A stretch of DNA of 64,000 nt. Origin: Laccaria trichodermophora. Taxonomy: Eukaryota; Basidiomycota; Agaricomycetes; Agaricales; Hydnangiaceae. Where the stretch lies: contig JACTVC010000002.1 in the NCBI GenBank assembly GCA_018417955.1, positions 2,356,001 to 2,420,000 on the forward strand. The letters are read 5' to 3'. Position 1 is the stretch's first letter. Every line of letters starts with the position of its first letter. Below are positions 48,901 through 58,517 of this stretch, piece after piece. The position numbers and the translations under genes were made by a program. Under the pieces are notes generated by a model. The model ran no database searches. It was not told the DNA's origin and was given only the letters and a program-made list of their open reading frames with translations.

Positions 48901-49721
48901 ATGTGGTCTCAAATACATGCAGTCACGCGTCGAATCTTGGACAAAGAAGGGGGGGAATAAGGAGAAATTGTGGGAAAGCGTGAAGAATGCAGAAAAACGG
49001 GAAGGCATTGTTGTTTGTCTTGATGACAAGCAGGAGAATGGGTGCAAGCAGGAAGAGGATGTAAAGAAGATCGTGGTACCGAAAAGGGGCAGAGTCGAGC
49101 AGGAGACGGAGCGTTTGAGGGGCTCGCTGGATAATGTTGTGAGGTTGAGGGAAGATATCAAGAGGGGTATGGAGGTGGTTGTTTGGAGGGAGCGGCTGCT
49201 CCAACTGGCGAGTGACAGGGCTGAGCAGGTGGGACAGTGCGGATGGGATCAGCGCCTTTGCTTTGGAGACGATGAATGGGTAGATTTTGGGGTGGGTGTT
49301 TTGGAGAGTTACGAAAACGTCAAGGAGGAGAAAGATATGGATGTGGATGGTGTAGCTGCAGGAGAGGGCGAGTGGTGGTGTCCTGGGGAGACGGTGTGCG
49401 ATCGACATGCTGGGTGAGTACTGTATCATGTTGGATGACATTTGCTGACCTTTTTTTTTTTTCAGATGGCAGACTGTCCGGTATAAGGATGTTTGCAAGG
49501 AAAAGGAGAAAAAGGAGGAAGCACTTTTGAAGCTTACGACGCGGGAACGAGAGATTCGCAAACGTATTGAGGACATTTCAGACCCACATGGCCGCTCCAA
49601 CGAAAATTCTACTCAATCGCCGCTCAAAAGCACTATTGCGAAAGTGTCGAATGGGCATGTTAAAACCAAATCGACTGGCGATACATCGAAAAAGGGAAAG
49701 AAACGAAAAGCTCCGACCTGA
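45935..49721 (+). CDS. SPP1: COMPASS/Set1C PHD-finger subunit SPP1 (CXXC1-like)
   Basis: SPP1 binds H3K4me3 and supports Set1-dependent methylation. The diagnostic PHD finger is KLYCVCKTKYDEDRFMIACD joined to RCDEWYHTQCVDM and FICPPC. A Cys/His-rich module follows (CLHGLNHPDPSSTKACHKPA, then SKYCSDECGLKYMQSRVESW), as in SPP1/CFP1. The C-terminal helical region reads RGSLDNVVRLREDIKRGMEV, then WWCPGETVCDRHAG|WQTVRY. It ends KKGKKRKAPT. The first exon alone encodes about 770 residues: a disordered Pro/His-rich start, then a Gln/Arg/Glu-rich helix around residues 150-290. Yeast SPP1 is 353 residues, so the N-terminal extension is unusually large. Four or five introns. Confidence 0.9.
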
Positions 49722-49900
49722 TGATGATCTGTATTTTTATATGACCTGCTAACGGGGTCTTTCTTGTCATGGCTTTCATTATATTGCCAGCTCTATGCGT
49801 ATGATAACAGTAATAGGTGATCGAGAAGATCACACAGTATATGGGCGTAATGAATAAGCCTTCTGGTCGCGCAACGGCGACGTCGTGTGGGGTGGGAGTC

Positions 49901-50462
49901 TTAGTAGCCGTCGCCTTCGCCACCTTCCTTGCAGAAACCCTTCTGCTGGTACAAGACATGAGCCTTTGCATCCTCGCGTTCCTTTTTCATGTCTGCATCT
50001 TGTTTATGGTATGGCTCCAAGAGGTGATAGTCGACTTGAGTGAGAGGAATATCGTCTTCCCTGTCAAGGTCCTAATAAGAGGGTAATGAGGACCTTGGTG
50101 GTGACTACGACCGGTATAGAACGCACGATTTCTCCGAGCAACACGACGTTCTCCCCGCGTATGAGAAAGAGACCATGCCAGTTTTCTGCAAAAGCGTTGC
50201 CGTGATATATACGTTCGACAGTGTCTTCCAGGACGAGGTTTGCTGGCTGGGGAATGAGGAGATGGGTCAACCAGTAGCGGGATGCTCACCAAACTGGTCA
50301 TAAGAACGGAGGACGCCATGTAGTTTCCTGCCGTCTCTGAGAATTACCAACATCTTTCCTGAGAGGAGATGTGTGTTTGGGATGTGGATTACATTGAGCA
50401 GACGTACTGTCCACACAATCTACCAGGGATCCCGATGTTGTGAATGGGATCAACGAGTCCAT
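49901..50462 (-). CDS. LSM1: LSm1, mRNA decapping activator ring subunit
   Basis: LSm1 defines the cytoplasmic LSm1-7 ring, which binds oligoadenylated mRNA 3' ends and promotes decapping. Joined exons read [79 protein letters not shown] and [20 protein letters not shown]. The end is [19 protein letters not shown]. The Sm1 and Sm2 motifs are both complete, and the C-terminal helix ([18 protein letters not shown]) is the LSm1-specific extension. Three introns. About 130 residues. Confidence 0.93.
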
Positions 50463-50565
50463 GGTTGCCAGTTACTACTGTGAAGGAACACAGAAGGATT
50501 TACTTAGTAGAATACAATAAAACATGACTGCTAGCTACAAGATATCTTCTATCGAAAACTAATCA

Positions 50566-50660
50566 GCTGGAATGGCCGAGTCGTTAAGGCGAGTGATTTG
50601 AATTGTCCTAATACTATCACTTGGTGTTTCACCGCGTAGGTTCAAATCCTGCTTCCAGCG
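50566..50660 (+). tRNA. tRNA-Ser (UGA) with 13-nt intron
   Basis: The acceptor stem pairs GCTGGAA (50566-50572) with TTCCAGC (50653-50659), with discriminator G at 50660. The D arm is GCCGAGTCGTTAAGGC. The anticodon stem is AGTGA/TCACT, with anticodon TGA at 50599-50601 and A37 at 50602. An intron TTGTCCTAATACT (50603-50615) lies at the canonical 37/38 position. A long variable arm (TGGTGTTTCACC) marks a class II tRNA. The T arm is GTAGG-TTCAAAT-CCTGC, containing the B box. Intron plus long arm plus discriminator G supports Ser over Leu. Confidence 0.92.
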
Positions 50661-50665
50661 AATAC

Positions 50666-50670
50666 TTTTT
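50666..50670 (+). terminator. Pol III T-tract terminator for tRNA-Ser
   Basis: TTTTT begins six bases after the end of the tRNA. This is the usual Pol III stop signal. It lies 6 bp from the NDUFA5 stop codon on the other strand. Confidence 0.75.
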
Positions 50671-50675
50671 GCTTT

Positions 50676-51114
50676 TTACATCCGAATGTACTCCCACTGC
50701 CCAGCTTCTGCCTTTTCTGCCAATGGTTCCCATCTGTTTGCCATTCCAATAAGTTTCATAGACACAGACAGCGTTAGTAGTAGCTGTGACTTACGCTTTC
50801 CATTTTACCATGTTGCCTGTGAGCTGAAGCTCATCAGTTGCGATATCGAGTGACTCCTCAATCTGCCCTTCGTCCAACTGCTTCTCGACAGCTCCGATGT
50901 CCCCCTTGCTCTCCTGGACGACCTTGAGCTTGTTCCGGGTGAGTGCCTCGGCTCCTTGACGGTACACGGAGGTTTGCGGCATTGATGCGAGAACGGTAAG
51001 GGTGGACTCGTATGTTTTCGTGAGCTCAGGAAGGGGGTTGGGATGTACCAGAAGCCCTGTTATTCCCGTTGTCCGTTTCAGCGATGACGCTAGTGGTCGT
51101 GTAAGGCGGAACAT
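50676..51114 (-). CDS. Complex I subunit NDUFA5 (29.9 kDa type)
   Basis: An accessory subunit of the matrix arm of NADH:ubiquinone oxidoreductase. It reads MFRLTRPLASSLKRTTGITG, LLVHPNPLPELTKTYESTLT, VLASMPQTSVYRQGAEALTR, KLKVVQESKGDIGAVEKQLD and EGQIEESLDIATDELQLTGN. One intron then leads to WEPLAEKAEAGQWEYIRM. The N-terminus is basic and suits mitochondrial import. All family landmarks are present. The intron (GTAAGTCAC...GCAAACAG) has a TACTAAC branch sequence. It is divergent from mitochondrial bL32m across 50 bp. Confidence 0.93.
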
Positions 51115-51164
51115 GGTGGTTGAGTGAGCAACGGAGTCTAAATTTTTCCCACTTCTTCAAGTCC

Positions 51165-51576
51165 ATGATGGCCGCCCTCGTCCCCGCCTTTCGCGCCTCC
51201 CTTTTGAGGAATCTCCTTCCACAAACCTTCCTGTTTGTCCCTCCAGCTCTAACATGGTCGTTGCCGTCTTTGCAGTCGCTCCTTGAGCTCTTTCCTCCCT
51301 TTGTTTTGGCCGTGCCGAAATCGAAAACATCCCACTCCCGCAAAGCTATGCGAAGCGCCAACAAGGGATTGAAGGACAAGCATAGTACGTATCCCAACCT
51401 AATGTTTTCTAATTGTACCGAATGCGACGCGTTGCACAGACATTACCAGCTGTCCAGGGTGCGGCTCACCGAAACTAGCTCACCACTTGTGCTCCAACTG
51501 TTACGGCTCAATCACCAAAAAATGGAAGGCGGAGAAGAGGGGTGAGGCCAATGGAAGCATACACGAGATGATATAA
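51165..51576 (+). CDS. Mitochondrial large-subunit ribosomal protein bL32m
   Basis: It starts MMAALVPAFRASLLRNLLPQ, a typical presequence, then a hydrophobic stretch before the mature part. The mature N-terminus is VPKSKTSHSRKAMRSANKGL, a bL32 hallmark. After an intron come the zinc-ribbon half-sites TSCPGCGSPKLAHHLCSNCY, giving CxxC and CxxC. The end is GSITKKWKAEKRGEANGSIH plus three residues. In yeast, processing of this protein by the m-AAA protease licenses ribosome assembly; the long hydrophobic leader is in keeping with that. Single intron (GTACGT...GCACAG). ATG 51165 is used; the next codon is also ATG. Confidence 0.9.
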
Positions 51577-51687
51577 CCGTCCGTCTGACGCGTTCTTCAA
51601 CCTTGGGAAAAGCACGTAGTTGGACAACGGATCTTAACCATTAGTGATGTAAATATCCTCAGTGCATTCTACTTCCTTCCGTCTTTC

Positions 51688-53393
51688 ATGTTCTCCATCA
51701 CCACGCGACAAGTTTATCTACCTACACTCCGACGAGCAGCTAGCACCCAAGCCAAGCCTCGCGGTCTTCAGGGCATTCTTGAGAAAAGACCATATGATGT
51801 TGTCATTACCTTTGCAAAGCGTACAGCGGTTGGAAGAGCAAAGAAAGGTCAACTGAAGGACATTCCAGTCGATGAGCTCTTGCACGCGTTATTCAAGGTG
51901 TGCTGCATCCCAACCAACCCCTTTGCCACCGTTATGCAACTATCTACCAGGCTACCCTCGCCGAGACCAAACTAGATCCATTCAAGATTGACGACATTTG
52001 TGTGGGTGCGACTACTTTCTAACAGTCGTTGGTCTCGATAACTGAGGACCGTAGGAACATGCCATCCCCCTTCGCCGCTTTACATCTCTCGAGCCGCGGC
52101 GCTAGCTGCTGGAATCCCTTGCAATGTTCCCATTTCTACAGTGAACCGTCTTTGCTCCTCAGGCCTAATGGCTATCCGTAATATCGCCCATGCAATTCAA
52201 TCCGGAGAGACCTCGCTCGGTCTCGCAGTCGGCGTCGAGAGCATGAGTTTGAAGTGCGTTGTTTTCTCTTCCATACCGCCATTCACCAATTCTGCAGTCC
52301 ACGACCAACGCCCGAAGTGGTGGAGTCTATTGCCAGTAATCCTCAAGCCCATGACTGCGTCGAGGTGAGAGATATGACCTTGCCGCTTGTGCCTTGATTC
52401 ATGTCATGGTTCTTCAGCCAATGGGCTGGACTTCTGAAATGGTTGCGCAAGCCTTCAAAGTGCCACGCAAGAAGCAAGACGAGTACGCACTCATTTCACA
52501 CAGCAGAGCTAATGAGGCGAGTTTCTCTTCCAGTGGCTGTCGCCGCCTCTGCCTTATTCTCTTGGTTGCAGGCCGTCGCAAGAGGCATTTTTGCCGATGA
52601 AATTATACCCATCGAACTGAACGGAAAGGTAATATCCGTAGACGACACTATTCGTCCAGGAGTCACGCTGGACAGTCTCGCCTCTTTGAAACCAGTTTTT
52701 CCAAACTGGGGTGAATCATCCACAACAGCAGGCAATGCGAGCGGGGTCGGTGATGGAGCGGCACTTTGTATTCTCACGACGCGGGAGCGAGCGGAGCGGG
52801 AGGGAATGGATATCGTGGGCAAATGGGTCGCAAGTACCGTTATCGGTTAGCGTGCTTTTTTCCGCAAAACCTCTCCCAACAACTTGTTTTAGGATTGGAG
52901 CCGAGGTACATGGGTATCTCGCCTATCTTTGCGATCCCAAAACTTCTGCAACAAGTGGGGCTCTCGAAGGAAGACATCGACGTGTACGAGGTGCGAGGCC
53001 ATGCCCCAGGCATTGAAAGGAAGCTCATCATATTGCACAGATCAATGAGGCTTTCGCCTCACAATTCGCGTATTGTGTAGAGGAATTGAACATTCCGATC
53101 CAGAAAATCAATCCCAAGTAGGTCTTTTGCAGCTTTTCTGCGACTTCTCATTGACCTTGCCATTCATTCATTCACAGTGGCGGGTCAATTGCCATCTCGC
53201 ATCCCCTTGGAATGAGTACGTTTATGGCTACTTCTGTGGTTCACGAACTGACGAGCTCGAAGCTGGTATTCGTCAGGTTGTGACGGGTCTCGCAGACTTG
53301 AAGCGTAGAGGTGAGAAGGTGCTTTGCACAAGCATGTGTATCGGGAGTGGAATGGGAGCAGCTGGTATCTTCGTAAACGAAGTTATTCATTGA
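51688..53393 (+). CDS. 3-ketoacyl-CoA thiolase (acetyl-CoA C-acyltransferase)
   Basis: Catalyses the last step of fatty-acid beta-oxidation. Exons: MFSITTRQVYLPTLRRAAST, RPYDVVITFAKRTAVGRAKK, GQLKDIPVDELLHALFK, GIPCNVPISTVNRLCSSGLM and QPMGWTSEMVAQAFKVPRKK (first residue from splicing). Then VDDTIRPGVTLDSLASLKPV, GNASGVGDGAALCILTTRER, PKLLQQVGLSKEDIDVYEIN, GGSIAISHPLGMTGVRQVVT and LCTSMCIGSGMGAAGIFVNE. Active-site Cys (NRLCSS), His (SHPLG) and Cys (SMCIGSG) are all present. The residue before HPLG is Ser where Gly is more usual. About eleven short introns. The N-terminus is Arg/Ser/Thr-rich; a clear PTS2 is not obvious, so peroxisomal or mitochondrial location is open. Confidence 0.9.
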
Positions 53394-53757
53394 AGGGGTT
53401 ATATTGGAGCATGGTACAGAATGTAAGATTAAATAGATTGCGGTTCAAATCTAGAGGGAGGGTAGATGTCAGTGAAAAGTCGGTCTCCAGCGAGAAGAAA
53501 AAAGAAGAATCTCAGGAAGTCATTGATGTCAGTGAATCGCAGTACGAGTACCGCGACACAAGTCGACTAAGAGGTGCCAAAGGTTGAGGAAACAACACTC
53601 GTCATTGGAGAGAAAAATGGATGAAACGACTGACCTCGACGCCTAGAGCAGCAGGAAACAAGACAAGAAGGGTTAAAATTTTAAAAAAAATCGTTCTCTT
53701 TATTTATACAAAAGTCATGTGATTCGGGAATAAGCGGGTATATCATTCAAAGATTAT
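53394..53757. other. Convergent intergenic gap, no gene seen
   Basis: 364 bp between the thiolase and PL8 stops. It contains a GATGTCAGTGAA direct repeat (53466 and 53525) and an A-rich tract near 53680-53695. No gene signal. Confidence 0.45.
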
Positions 53758-56736
53758 CTACACAGACAGCGCAACACTGTTCCCCGCCGTCGTGTTTGTT
53801 GGAAGCTGGAACTTGAGGGTTTTGCTGCGGCTTGAACCCCACCCCGTAGGTTTCTTGCCTTGATTGCCAGTCGTCAACGTGACTTGGGCTGAAGTCAAGT
53901 TCTGAGATGGGTCAGAGACTGTGACTTTTTGGCCGTCGAGGTCGTAGACCAGGGCGATATTGGAGTTGGCCGCGATGGTGAGTGGTGCGCAGTTGCTAGC
54001 GGGAGTGAAGGTGACTGAGCCTCCGACTGAATTCCAAAAGATGGCCATCGCAGTGTTGTGTTTCTGGTCGAAAATGGCCGAGATGTTTTGGTCATTTTGA
54101 ATTGTTTGTACGCGCAACTGGCTGCGTTTGCTGTTGAATGTAGAGTAGGTAGTTCCGGGGAAGGTGGTATATTCGATAGATGTATTGAGTGAGGTGTGCT
54201 GGATCCACGCCGCGAACAGGTCTACGGTAGATGCGGGTTGAGTCGACGTTCCAATGGAGGACCAATTGCCGGTCTTATTTCCAAATTGCACCGAAAGGGA
54301 AGCCGGTTTGGGGAAACTATAACCAACATCCCCATGCCAAAGAGAGAGGGCGGTAGTGGAATTCGACTGGCGTTGCGCCGAGCCATCAACCATGATGGAT
54401 CCATTATGAAGCCTTTGATCGAGGACTGAGTAGACGGGCGCGCCACTGCTCGACGCGACGCCAGAGACCATGACATGCTGGACGTCATCCTGGAGGAAGA
54501 ACCACGCCTTCTGCCAGTGCAGAGCTGTCGTGTTGGGGTTAGTATATCGCATGGCGGCCACCCCAACCTGTCCAGTTGAGACACCACCAACGAAGGCTTC
54601 TACTCCCGAGGCTGCTGTACCATCGCAGTTCAAGGGAGTGGCGCCGTAATCAACGGTTATTCCCGGGATGAGGTTCCAATCCCAGGCCGCGGATATGTCT
54701 TCGTACTCGTTTCCACGAAGATATGTGTATAGCACGCCATCAGATAAATGGAACCCAAAAGGCTGTAACATGGTCAGTTGCAATCCAGAAACCAGAATTA
54801 CATCAGTGCTCACATTTTGTAAATTTGTGCATTCCGTGTTTTGAGTTCTGGAGGAGTACATTTTAAGTGTTGAAACGTAGTTCCGACCCCGATGCACCTT
54901 ATCGTCCAATTAATCGCAGTGACTTTTGTGAGGAGAAAGGAGACATACCATGTAGTCATTGTCATAGAACATGTTGTTACCCAAGAGGTTGCCCGCGTTT
55001 GCGCTGTCGCTCTCCTTCGACAAGCTACTGGCAAAGGAAGTCAAGGGAGACGAGGACCATCCAGTTCCAAGTTGCGTAACTTCCGTTAGGTTTATCTTGA
55101 TGCTGCCCGTAGCTCTTTGCGGAGTTTCAGATGGGAAGGACATGATTTACAACAATGGAGACGTACTGCTTATCGATAACGGGGAAGCTGATAAATCGAC
55201 CCAGTGCAGACTATGATCAAATTAGAGTCAAATCTTCCTCTAGTGATGCCACTCACAAAGTCCCAATGTAGTACGCCAGTCAAGGTATTCCGATAAATCA
55301 TCCACTTATTCCCGGAAAAGAGAGTGGCGAAAGCGGTCTTCGAATCGGCTCCAGCAGCAAACTGGGTTCCTGCAGCTGCAACCTCGAGGTCGAGAATATC
55401 GTTGACACTACGGCAATCAGAATCAGCGCTACAGCAATACAGACATTGAGATGTCTTACTAGTCCTTGCCTGTGTAATGTCGTGAGCGTAAAGAAATGTG
55501 TGGCAAGTTATTGCACTTACCATAGTTTCCGTTGTATAGTATACCTTCATGTTGTCCTGTGTTTCACGCATGATCAATATCACACAGGAAATGAATATGG
55601 ATAATATAATTACCGAATGAGCCATCAGGTCGAATGCCGTCGGCCTTGACCTGAGTCTTGATGGACAGCTCCGAGTGAACACGTCGATAGGAGTCTGTGA
55701 GCATCGAGACGTTCAAATTCAACAGGGAGCTATCGATGCCCATCTTGGCAACATCCAATGTATTCGCTCCGGTCAAGTATCCGATACCATTGATATAATG
55801 ATCGAAGGTGCCATACGAGCGGTCAGTCATTCGGGCACAATTGCTCAGTTGCGCCGCGGTGAGGGTATCGTTGAGCATGAGACAGGTTTGACCCGCTAGC
55901 CCAGGAATAAGAATGATCTGTAGCGCGGACGGTGAGGTAAAGACTAAAGGAGTAGGCAAGCCGGCGTACATTTGAGTACCAGTTAGTATTCCTGCAGACG
56001 GGTCAGTTAAAGTTGTGTGCTGCCTAGTCTGCTGGACGACTTACCACAATGAATTGTCCGCGTTGTCACATGGGCAAGCTGAGGTGCCACCCAGGTCCAT
56101 GCATGCTAAATTGGTCAAATCGCGTCCGAACCAATAATCCATAGCAAGAGAAATCGCGGCATGAAGAGTGTCGTTTTTTACGTATTGATCGCCACCTGCA
56201 ATACCTCCATGCCACGCGCCGGCCATTACAACTGCAAGTAAAAATCAAGAGAGATCACGATCTGGGAACGTGAAACGCACGGATACGCTGCCAATGGGTC
56301 TGAGCTGGCCAATTAGCGCGTCGCGCTGCACATCCCGTTGTGTAGTCAACTTCGCTATCTGGCCATTTTCCATCAGCGCCCAGGGTAGAAAGCCTACCGA
56401 CGAGTACTTAGATGAGCAAATATGATTAGAGGATTAAATTACACACCAAGCGGGAATAGAATTCGGAGAAGCGAGGGCACCAATGATACTTGTTAGACGG
56501 CGTTCATGAATGGTCTGCATATCTTGCAAGGTAGCGGCATTGATGGACTGTGCAGACGACGTAGCAGCAGGTGGAGCAGACGAGGTGGCAGAAGAAGCCG
56601 ATTGGGAAGTCGTCAGAGTGGTGGTGGTTGGCTTGGAGGGTGGGTTGCGGCCATGAAGGTCGGGTACCAAGGCTGCAAAGGAAGTGAGAGGAGTGTTTAA
56701 CAGAAGAGCGGCAAAGAATGTGGTGTTAAGCTTCAT
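53758..56736 (-). CDS. Secreted polysaccharide lyase family 8 (chondroitin/hyaluronate/xanthan-lyase-like)
   Basis: PL8 enzymes cleave uronic-acid-containing polysaccharides by beta-elimination. MKLNTTFFAALLLNTPLTSF is a signal peptide. A Thr/Ser/Ala-rich linker precedes the alpha/alpha toroid: TLQDMQTIHERRLTSIIGAL, DYWFGRDLTNLACMDLGGTS. The catalytic motif is RPDGSFGQHEGILYNGNYGK, with the His and Tyr pair. The beta-sandwich half has VHRGRNYVSTLKMYSSRTQN and GVLYTYLRGNEYEDISAAWD, then WNLIPGITVDYG. About 11 introns. The last exon, 300-odd codons, has several N-glycosylation sequons and ends TTAGNSVALSV. There is no membrane anchor. Substrate cannot be told from sequence. The start codon lies inside a 27-bp palindrome. 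Confidence 0.88.
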
Positions 56737-56752
56737 CGTCGATGAAGCTTAA
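56726..56752. repeat. 27-bp palindrome spanning the PL8 start codon
   Basis: Arms TTAAGCTTCATCG and CGATGAAGCTTAA are exact reverse complements around a single T at 56739. The PL8 ATG (56736-56734) lies in one arm, so in the mRNA the start codon would pair in a near-perfect hairpin. Confidence 0.9.
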
Positions 56753-57228
56753 TGAGAATTGGGATGTATTGGGTTGGTATTGGGGTCAACTGGGGTATGG
56801 CAACGAAGCACACCTCGACGACGAGCGGCTTTTATAAGTAAATTGGCATCGAATTTCTTACCCGGTTATTAACGTTGCGGCTGACTAGGGGCTATGAAAG
56901 CCAAATAGAAGTTCATTGGCGGAGCCGTCGCGTATTCTTGGCGTATTCGGATACTATTCGGTTGATGGCAACAAGTGGTCACACCGTGTGCTAACCCTTA
57001 CACATGACCGTGATGGCAGCGTCGGCCCGATTGCCGTGGGCGGGTCGGCGGCTCACAGCGGCCCGTACACATCCACCCAGAATTAATTATGTACGACTCC
57101 TAACGTAGCCTAACATACAGTGCAATTATGTATCACTCATTTCTTCGACGCCATTACATTCAACTTGGATAGCGAAGCAATAATGGGCACCGCTAAAAAC
57201 GCGTATGCCACCCAAACCACTACGTTCG
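56737..57228 (-). promoter_or_regulatory. PL8 upstream region
   Basis: 492 bp between the PL8 start and the SUR7/PalI stop. It contains a GC-rich block with repeated CGGC/GGCGGG units at about 57020-57065 and two GCGTATTC copies near 56929-56948 that could bind zinc-finger regulators. No ORF of note. Confidence 0.45.
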
Positions 57229-58064
57229 TCAGTACTTCGTCAACAGATCATTGATGTACAACGCACTCGTGAAGGCGTTACCAGTGTTGGCAACGAGTTT
57301 AGGTCCTTGTTGACCTTGACTCGTAATGCTGGCGTTGAAATCCTGGACAGCTTTTCCGAACCACATTCGGAGGATGAGGAAAGAAGTGAGTCCTTGACAG
57401 CGTGTAAATCAATAAAACACGCAGGTGATAGCAGGCAAAATTCCAAGGTACCAATGATGAACCCGAAGAATCCAATCCATGCCGATAAACGTTGCAGTAT
57501 GGGTTTCTCCAATATAGTCGAAATTTTGGACCCCATTTTATTGCGGAAGGAGATTAAAGTGAACGTGAAGAGGAACAACGCTGAGAAGGAGATCGCGACA
57601 GCAATGAACGCAGGTGTAGCTGCTGTGGGTGCCGAGAGCAGAAGGTTCGGAGAGTTCGCAGGAAGCACGGAGAGGTCTGAAATTCAAACAAGGTTTTTAA
57701 TCAAGCTGGAAAGAATCTCATTCTTTAACTTACCATACTGGGGAGATAGGGTTGGCGCCGTGCAATTCACTGGTGCACTGTTTTTTGAGCGTGAACACGA
57801 ACCTGGATGAATCTTGTCAAGTCAGAAGGATGCGGGAAGATTCAGCGACGTACCTAATACCCCCAAGAAAACACTTGGGCCATCCACGCTTTGTGAAGAG
57901 CCAGTTTGAAGCAGTGAAGTAGACGGTGTTACAATAAGCAGGGCGACTTGGTCGTGGAGCAAGAGGGACGGCGCTAGGTACGCAAAAAGAGTAAGAATCG
58001 TCGCCGTAAGTGCAAGAATGGGGGCGAGGTATAGAGTGACGGCTTTTGAAAGTCCAGCTATCAT
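57229..58064 (-). CDS. SUR7/PalI family membrane protein
   Basis: Four-span proteins of the SUR7/PalI family sit in eisosome-associated membrane compartments or act in ambient-pH signalling. TM1: KAVTLYLAPILALTATILTL. The outer loop has the family cysteine motif GSCSRSKNSAPVNCTAPTLS, assembled over an intron. TM2 and TM3: ATPAFIAVAISFSALFLFTF and LSAWIGFFGFIIG. A third intron (GTACCT...GTCAAG) leads to LTSFLILRMWFGKAVQDFNA. The end reads GPKLVANTGNAFTSALYIND plus LLTKY. Only with all three introns is this ending read; without the last, translation would drift into an unrelated tail. About 220 residues. Whether it is closer to SUR7 or PalI cannot be decided. Confidence 0.78.
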
Positions 58065-58517
58065 GACCTGCGTTGAAGAGAAGCAAAGAATGTGTGCGGG
58101 TCGTGAGGTGGTATGAAACGCCCGGCTTGCGGCTTTGGATGGAAGAAAAAATAAAAACGTAGGAAGACACGATCAAGCGATATAGAACACTCCCTCTTGG
58201 GCTGCAGGTCCATTTTATAGCTTGACCGTGGGCTGTCGGCGAAGAATTGATGCTGGAAGACAAAGGCGTAACGAGGGTCGGTGGTTACGTAAACGATAGC
58301 CATTGTTTTCTGCGTTGCGTTACTTCATTCAACATTGTCCACAATGTCCGGCTCCGCGGTAGGTGCTGGTAGGTGAAAGTATACCGAAATCGCCTTTATT
58401 CGATTTGAAGCACTGTTTATGGTCATCGTACTTACCAGGTATGCACGTCGCAACTGGAAGCGGACTTCGCCAAACAAACATACATCGGACAGTAAAATAA
58501 AGTTTTGTTCAACTGCT
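58065..58517. promoter_or_regulatory. SUR7 / MPP10 divergent upstream region
   Basis: 453 bp between divergent start codons. It includes a short hairpin CATTGT-CC-ACAATG at about 58332-58345 and a small upstream ORF (ATGTCCGGC...TGA) starting 58344 in the MPP10 direction. No other gene is supported. Confidence 0.45.
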
